Of a stretch of 64,000 bases of DNA, positions 59,790 through 64,000 are shown one piece after another; the stretch's first letter is position 1; the number at the start of each line of letters is the position of its first letter. The notes beneath the pieces are model-generated. The model ran no database searches, was not told the origin of the DNA, and saw nothing but the letters and a program-made list of their open reading frames with translations. The DNA is from JBDHWG01 sp046328525 (GTDB lineage: Bacteria > Chloroflexota > Anaerolineae > Epilineales > JAHCIE01). A program made the position numbers and the translations under genes. The stretch is taken from NCBI GenBank assembly GCA_046328525.1, contig JAXLWK010000011.1:124001-188000 (forward strand). Reading direction: 5' to 3'.

Positions 59790-59802
59790 CGGCGAGGCGA
59801 CT

Positions 59803-60603
59803 ATGGCAGACCTGACTGGCAAAGTGGCGTTCGTGACGGGGGCAGGCTTGGGGATTGGCTACGCGGCGGCGCGTGCCCTGGCGCAAGCGGGCGCAGCGGT
59901 CGTCGTCAACGATGTGGCGGCGGCGCGGGCGGACGCGGCGGCGGCCGGTATCGTGGCCGCCGGCGGGCAGGCGGCGGCGTTCGCCGGCGACATGGCGTCC
60001 GTGGCGAACTGCCGCGCTCTTGTCCAATTCGCCGTCGAGACCTACGGCCGCCTGGACATCGCGTGCTGCAACGCCGGCATCACGAGCTGGGGCGGCTTCC
60101 TCGACTACTCCGAGGCGCACTTCGACCAGGTCGTCGGCGTCAACCTGAAGGGGACGTACTTCAGCGCCCAGGCGGCGGCGCAGCAGATGATCGCCCAGGG
60201 CGGCGGTGGGCGCATCATCCTCACCTCGTCGGTGACCGGCAACAAGGCCGTCCGCAACCTCTCGGCGTATGCCATGACCAAGGGCGGCCTCCAGATGCTG
60301 GCGCGCAACCTCGTCCTGGAGCTGTCGCCCCACGGTATCACCATCAACGCCGTCGCGCCCGGCGCCATCGTCACCGAACGCAACCTGCACGACGACCCGC
60401 AGTACGCCGAACACTGGGCCGCTGTCGTGCCCCTCGGCCGCGCCGGTCAGCCGCAGGACATCGCCACGGCGGTCGTGTTCCTGGCGTCCGACGACGCGAG
60501 CTACATCACCGGCCAGACCCTCATCATTGACGGCGGCGTCACCGCCGTCGGCCTGACACCGGACCAATACACCAATGCCCAGCAAGGGCGGCGCGGGCAA
60601 TAG
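59803..60603 (+). CDS. Short-chain dehydrogenase/reductase
   Basis: 266 residues from ATG 59803; the longer upstream frame overlaps mod and is rejected. Classical SDR: FVTGAGLGIGYAAARAL (NAD site), CNAGITSWGG, catalytic Ser in LTSSVTGNK and YAMTK, and ITGQTLIIDGGVTAVG near the end. The Asp in VVVNDVAAARAD after strand 2 favours NAD over NADP. Related to glucose/3-oxoacyl-type dehydrogenases; substrate not known. Begins 13 bp after mod, but is probably a metabolic gene linked with the sugar-epimerase-like gene beyond the IS. Confidence 0.9.
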   Translation: MADLTGKVAFVTGAGLGIGYAAARALAQAGAAVVVNDVAAARADAAAAGIVAAGGQAAAFAGDMASVANCRALVQFAVETYGRLDIACCNAGITSWGGFLDYSEAHFDQVVGVNLKGTYFSAQAAAQQMIAQGGGGRIILTSSVTGNKAVRNLSAYAMTKGGLQMLARNLVLELSPHGITINAVAPGAIVTERNLHDDPQYAEHWAAVVPLGRAGQPQDIATAVVFLASDDASYITGQTLIIDGGVTAVGLTPDQYTNAQQGRRGQ

Positions 60604-60606
60604 GAC

Positions 60607-60811
60607 CGCGAGCGTCCGCCACGGGCTAGAAGCCCGTGGCTACAAGATGCAAGCCTGGGAGGCTTCGGGTCCACAGCCCCTGGGGCTTCCATCTTGTAGC
60701 CCGATGGTTCACCGTCGGGCGGGCAGGGGCCGCCGAATGATGGCCGCGCCGATGACCGTCGGGCGGTCGCGCGACAAGCGTGATCGCCCGCCCGCCAGGG
60801 GCTAGAAGCCC
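60607..60811. repeat. Composite REP element left of the IS
   Basis: One REP unit (CTACAAGATGCAAGCC ... GGCTTCCATCTTGTAG, then CCCGATGGTTCACCGTCGGG) followed by a GGGGCCGCCGAATGATGGCC block and half of the CCAGGGGC...GCCCCTGG palindrome, which is interrupted by the IS at 60812. Continues at 62297. Confidence 0.85.
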
Positions 60812-62296
60812 ATAAGCGCTAACTTAAGGGACTCAACATAAGGCGACGTGCACCTTAACAAGTGGACAAGAGAAGCCTTCAGAGTAGGATAAAGGTGTAC
60901 CACCACCCACCCTACTCTGGAGGCCGACATGAAGTCTAGCACACCTGAGCCGACAAGGGAAGACGGGGCAGCGATCCCCACGCCGACTCTGACAGACGCC
61001 GAGTGGGAGCGTATCCGACAGCTTCTGTCGGTCGACCTGGAGGCGACGGCGCGGGCGACTGGTGCGCTGACCCGACGGCGGCAGGTACGCTGCGCCTCCG
61101 ACCTGCTGCGGATCGTGCTGGCGTATGCCGTGTGTGACTTCTCGCTGCGTCTGCTGGGCGTCTGGTGCGTCCTGCGCGGGCTGGGCAACCTGAGCGATGT
61201 GGCGCTGCGCAAGCGTGTGCGCCAGTCCCGACGGTGGTTGGGCACGTTAGTCGTGGCAGTCCTGTGCCAGCGACGGCTGATGGTGCAGACCCTGCCGGCC
61301 GTCCGCCTGCGCTTGATCGATGCCACGAGCCTCAGTCGGCCAGGGAGCTCGGGCACCACCTGGCGGGTGCATCTGAGCCTGGATCTCGGTCGGCTGTGTC
61401 TCGACGCCATCGACGTCACGGACGCGCATGGCGCCGAAAGCCTGGTTCGCTTTTCGCCGGATCCGCAGGCCATCCAGATCGCCGATGGGGGCTATAGCTA
61501 TCGGTTCAGCCTGGAGAGTGCCTTGAACGTGGCGGCGCCGTTGATCGTGCGCTGGCATGTCGGGCGCTGTCGGTTGGACGACGACCAGGGCGTCCGCCTA
61601 GATGTCCTGGCGTGGCTGCGGCGGAGTGAGACAACGGCGACCCACCGCGAGTGTGGGGTGAGGCTGACCGACGCGCCCGATGTCATGCCGCTACGGCTGA
61701 TTGTTGCGGCGGTACCGTCCGAGGCGGCCGAGCGAGCGCGCCGACGGGTGCGCAGCATCGCCAGTCGGAAGGGCTACACTCCCAGCCAGGATAGCTTGTA
61801 TGCGGCGGGCTTTGTGATGCTGCTGACCAACTTGCCGCCTGCGGACTACAGCGCTCCGCTATGCCTGGCGCTATATCGGCTGCGCTGGCAAATCGAACTG
61901 GCGATCAAGCGTCTCAAGAGCGTGCTCGACTTGGATGAACTGCGAGCGCACGATGCAGAGATGGCCCAGAGCTATCTATTGGCTAAGCTGCTGGCCGCGC
62001 TGTGCTTGGAGGCGGTGACGGCAGGTGGCGCGACGCCCCTGGATGACTGGTTAGCCGATGCGCAGCGACCTTTGAGCGCCTGGCGCTGGACAGTCCTGAC
62101 TTGGGATGCCTTGCGCAGTAGCGTGCGCGGTTCGCTCGCCCTTGCCGACGTGCTGGCGGCGTTACCCAAGCTGCGGCGCTTCCTATGCGACGCGCCACGT
62201 CGCCGTCGTCAGCACGCGGCGGCTGCCCGTGTGTGGTTAGCGTCTCTTGTCACTTGTTAACGTGCGACACCTACCACGCCTTAAGTTAGCGCTTAT
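60812..62296 (+). mobile_element. IS4-family insertion sequence, complete, 1485 bp
   Basis: Perfect 18-bp terminal inverted repeats: ATAAGCGCTAACTTAAGG at 60812-60829 and its complement at 62279-62296. Flanked by a 13-bp direct repeat GGGCTAGAAGCCC (60799-60811 and 62297-62309). One intact transposase. Removing the element and one copy of the repeat restores a CCAGGGGC...GCCCCTGG palindrome of the REP unit. Confidence 0.93.
60929..62260 (+). CDS. IS4 family transposase
   Basis: 443 residues, full length; GGAGG five bases before the ATG. DDE catalytic residues of the RNase H fold: Asp in RLIDATS near 131, Asp in QIADGGYSY near 186, Glu in YRLRWQIELAIKRLK near 338. The last segment fits the IS4 signature Tyr-x2-Arg-x3-Glu-x6-Lys exactly. 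Cuts and joins the 18-bp terminal repeats. Intact frame and perfect ends suggest that it moved recently. Confidence 0.95.
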   Translation: MKSSTPEPTREDGAAIPTPTLTDAEWERIRQLLSVDLEATARATGALTRRRQVRCASDLLRIVLAYAVCDFSLRLLGVWCVLRGLGNLSDVALRKRVRQSRRWLGTLVVAVLCQRRLMVQTLPAVRLRLIDATSLSRPGSSGTTWRVHLSLDLGRLCLDAIDVTDAHGAESLVRFSPDPQAIQIADGGYSYRFSLESALNVAAPLIVRWHVGRCRLDDDQGVRLDVLAWLRRSETTATHRECGVRLTDAPDVMPLRLIVAAVPSEAAERARRRVRSIASRKGYTPSQDSLYAAGFVMLLTNLPPADYSAPLCLALYRLRWQIELAIKRLKSVLDLDELRAHDAEMAQSYLLAKLLAALCLEAVTAGGATPLDDWLADAQRPLSAWRWTVLTWDALRSSVRGSLALADVLAALPKLRRFLCDAPRRRRQHAAAARVWLASLVTC

Positions 62297-63275
62297 GGGC
62301 TAGAAGCCCCTGGCTACAAGATGCAAGCCTGAGAGGCTTTCCCTAGCCCCTGGGGCTTCCATCTTGTAGCCCGATGGTTCACCGTCGGGCGGTCGCGCGA
62401 CAAGCGTGATCGCCCGCCCGCCAGAGGCTAGAAGCCCCTGGCTACAAGATGCAAGCCTGAGAGGCTTTCCCTAGCCCCTGGGGCTTCCATCTTGTAGCCC
62501 GATGGTTCACCGTCGGGCGGGCGCGCGACAAGCGTGATCGCCCGCCCGCCCGCCACGGGCTTCTAGCCCCTGGCTACAAGATGCAAGCCTGAGAGGCTTT
62601 CCCTAGCCCCTGGGGCTTCCATCTTGTAGCCCGATGGTTCACCGTCGGGCGGGCGCGCGACAAGCGTGATCGCCCGCCCGCCACGGGCTTCTAGCCCCTG
62701 GCTACAAGATGCAAGCCTGAGAGGCTGCTGTCCGCCGCTCCCCAGCCCCTTGGGCTTCCATCTTGTAGCCCGATGGTTCACCGTCGGGCGGGCAGGGGCC
62801 GCCGAATGATGGCCGCGCCGATGACCATCGGGCGGTCGCGCGACAAGCGTGATCGCCCGCCCGCCACGGGCTTCTAGCCCCTGGCTACAAGATGCAAGCC
62901 TGAGAGGCTTTCCCTAGCCCCTGGGGCTTCCATCTTGTAGCCCGATGGTTCACCGTCGGGCGGTCGCGCGACAAGCGTGATCGCCCGCCCGCCACGGGCT
63001 AGAAGCCCCTGGCTACAAGATGCAAGCCTGAGAGGCTTTCCCTAGCCCCTGGGGCTTCCATCTTGTAGCCCGATGGTTCACCGTCGGGCGGTCGCGCGAC
63101 AAGCGTGATCGCCCGCCCGCCACGGGCTTCTAGCCCCTGGCTACAAGATGCAAGCCTGAGAGGCTTTCCCTAGCCCCTGGGGCTTCCATGTCGTAGCCCG
63201 ATGGTTCACCGTCGGGCGGGCAGGGGCCGCCGAATGATGGCCGCGCCGATGACCGTCGGGCGGTCGCCCACCGAA
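62297..63275. repeat. Array of seven composite REP units, period about 128 bp
   Basis: CTACAAGATGCAAGCCTGAG recurs at 62314, 62442, 62574, 62702, 62885, 63013 and 63141 (spacings 128, 132, 128, 183, 128, 128). Each unit runs: that block, GGCTTCCATCTTGTAG as its inverted partner, hairpin CCCGATGGT-TC-ACCGTCGGG, GCGCGACAAGCGTGATCGCC, and a CxxGGGCT(A/T)(C/G)TAGCCCCTGG-like palindrome. The 183 spacing and the right end contain an extra GGGGCCGCCGAATGATGGCC block. The array fills the 1027-bp gap between the IS transposase and the next gene, apart from the 3' end of the IS. Confidence 0.9.
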
Positions 63276-63287
63276 AGGACTGTCACC

Positions 63288-64000
63288 ATGCCTCAGCTCT
63301 ATGGCCGCGCCTACACTCCCGAAGAACTGCGCCAGTTCACCGGCCACCTATCGCAGATCGCCGGCATCCGCCTGGTCGAGCTGGCCGACGGCAAGCCGCG
63401 CGGCATGCGCGTCGCCGAGGTCACGACCGGCAGCGGCTGGCAGTTCGACGTGCATCTCGACCGCGCGCTCGACATCGGCGCAGCGTCTTTCGCCGGCAAG
63501 CCCGTCGCGTGGGTACACCCGGCGCTGGGTGGGCCGTGGCACTATGACCCGTATGGCTACAACTGGGGACGTACCTTCGGCGGTGGATTGGTGACGACGT
63601 GCGGGCTGACGTTCTTTGGGCAGCCGGAGCAGGACGGCGCTGAGACGCTGGGGTTGCACGGGCGGATCAGCCACACGTCGGCGGAGAATGTGTGTGTGCG
63701 CCAGGCGTGGGAAGGGGACGACTATGTTCTGTCCATCGAGGGGCAGGCGCGACAGTCAGCCCAGTCCGCCGAGAACCTGCTGCTCACGCGGCGCATCTCG
63801 ACGCGGCTCGGCGCGAACAGCCTGGTGATCGAGGACACGGTGCGCAACGACGGCTACCGCGCCAGCCCGCACATGATCCTCTACCACTGCAACTTCGGCT
63901 TCCCGGTCGTGAGTCCAGACTCCGAGCTACTCATCCACGACGAGTCGGTGCTGCCACATGGCGAGTCCGTGGCGGCGGCGCTGGCGTATCATAAGACGTT
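63288..64000 (+). CDS. DUF4432 / aldose-1-epimerase-like protein (3' end outside window)
   Basis: 237 codons visible; AAAGGA eight bases before ATG 63288. Galactose-mutarotase-like beta-sandwich of the DUF4432 type: FDVHLDRALDIGAASFAGK, NWGRTFGGGLVTTCGLTFFG and the HGRISHTSAEN segment with His near residue 126. Such proteins are found with sugar catabolic genes and probably bind or epimerise free sugars; the activity is not established. Follows the REP array and is on the strand of the upstream SDR. Confidence 0.88.
   Translation, partial: MPQLYGRAYTPEELRQFTGHLSQIAGIRLVELADGKPRGMRVAEVTTGSGWQFDVHLDRALDIGAASFAGKPVAWVHPALGGPWHYDPYGYNWGRTFGGGLVTTCGLTFFGQPEQDGAETLGLHGRISHTSAENVCVRQAWEGDDYVLSIEGQARQSAQSAENLLLTRRISTRLGANSLVIEDTVRNDGYRASPHMILYHCNFGFPVVSPDSELLIHDESVLPHGESVAAALAYHKT

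Noticed and set aside
62297..63275. Regular array that might be taken for CRISPR
   Set aside because: Units are about 128 bp, nearly identical throughout, and contain no variable spacers; no cas genes are nearby.

Overview
The window reads as one contiguous, high-GC bacterial chromosome segment with about 48 protein-coding genes and no tRNA or rRNA genes that I can see. The best guess for the host is a member of the Chloroflexota. Reasons: Thr/Pro-rich secreted proteins, substrate-binding lipoproteins with long Ala/Pro linkers after the lipobox cysteine, a secreted LVIVD-repeat protein ending in LPLLVR, and many unrelated families of short palindromic repeats between genes. This assignment is inference; no rRNA is present to test it.

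Layout. 1-2005: a large secreted fibronectin-III protein cut by the left edge. 2655-10109 (minus): DUF885 protein, peptide-type ABC binding protein and two permeases, M42 aminopeptidase, nucleoside hydrolase. 10376-13691 (minus): MocA-type oxidoreductase, D-2-hydroxyacid dehydrogenase, carbon-nitrogen hydrolase. 13845-17698: secreted LVIVD protein and small genes. 17980-19908: gyrB. 20032-22228: a low-GC type II restriction-modification pair. 22340-28226: PEP-hydrolase-like protein with Tm-1-like protein, amidase, SnoaL-like protein, transhydrogenase SthA, cupin. 28415-30310: alcohol dehydrogenase and lactonase-like amidohydrolase. 30385-32064: NERD-helicase. 32244-33908: araB.

34172-42123 (minus) is a five-gene catabolic operon: PHP protein, unusual zinc-type dehydrogenase, SrlD-like SDR, 2-oxoacid dehydrogenase E2 and an E1 alpha-beta fusion. 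It starts at a consensus promoter flanked by two matching palindromic sites; its substrate is not obvious. 42374-51947 (minus) is an L-fucose-type operon: LacI repressor, L-galactose-dehydrogenase-like reductase, sugar ABC transporter, mutarotase, FucI and a sugar kinase. Its promoter carries three contiguous 14-bp LacI-type operators over the -10 box.

53158-63275 is an accessory region: a type III-like restriction subunit (res), a REP-associated tyrosine transposase (RAYT) with REP-like repeats, the matching methyltransferase (mod) with a low-GC recognition segment, an SDR, and an IS4-family element inserted into a REP palindrome with a 13-bp target duplication, followed by seven REP units of about 128 bp. 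A partial DUF4432 sugar-epimerase-like gene runs off the right edge.

The general theme is a heterotrophic scavenger of plant or microbial deoxysugars, polyols and peptides, with two restriction systems and active repeat and IS turnover.
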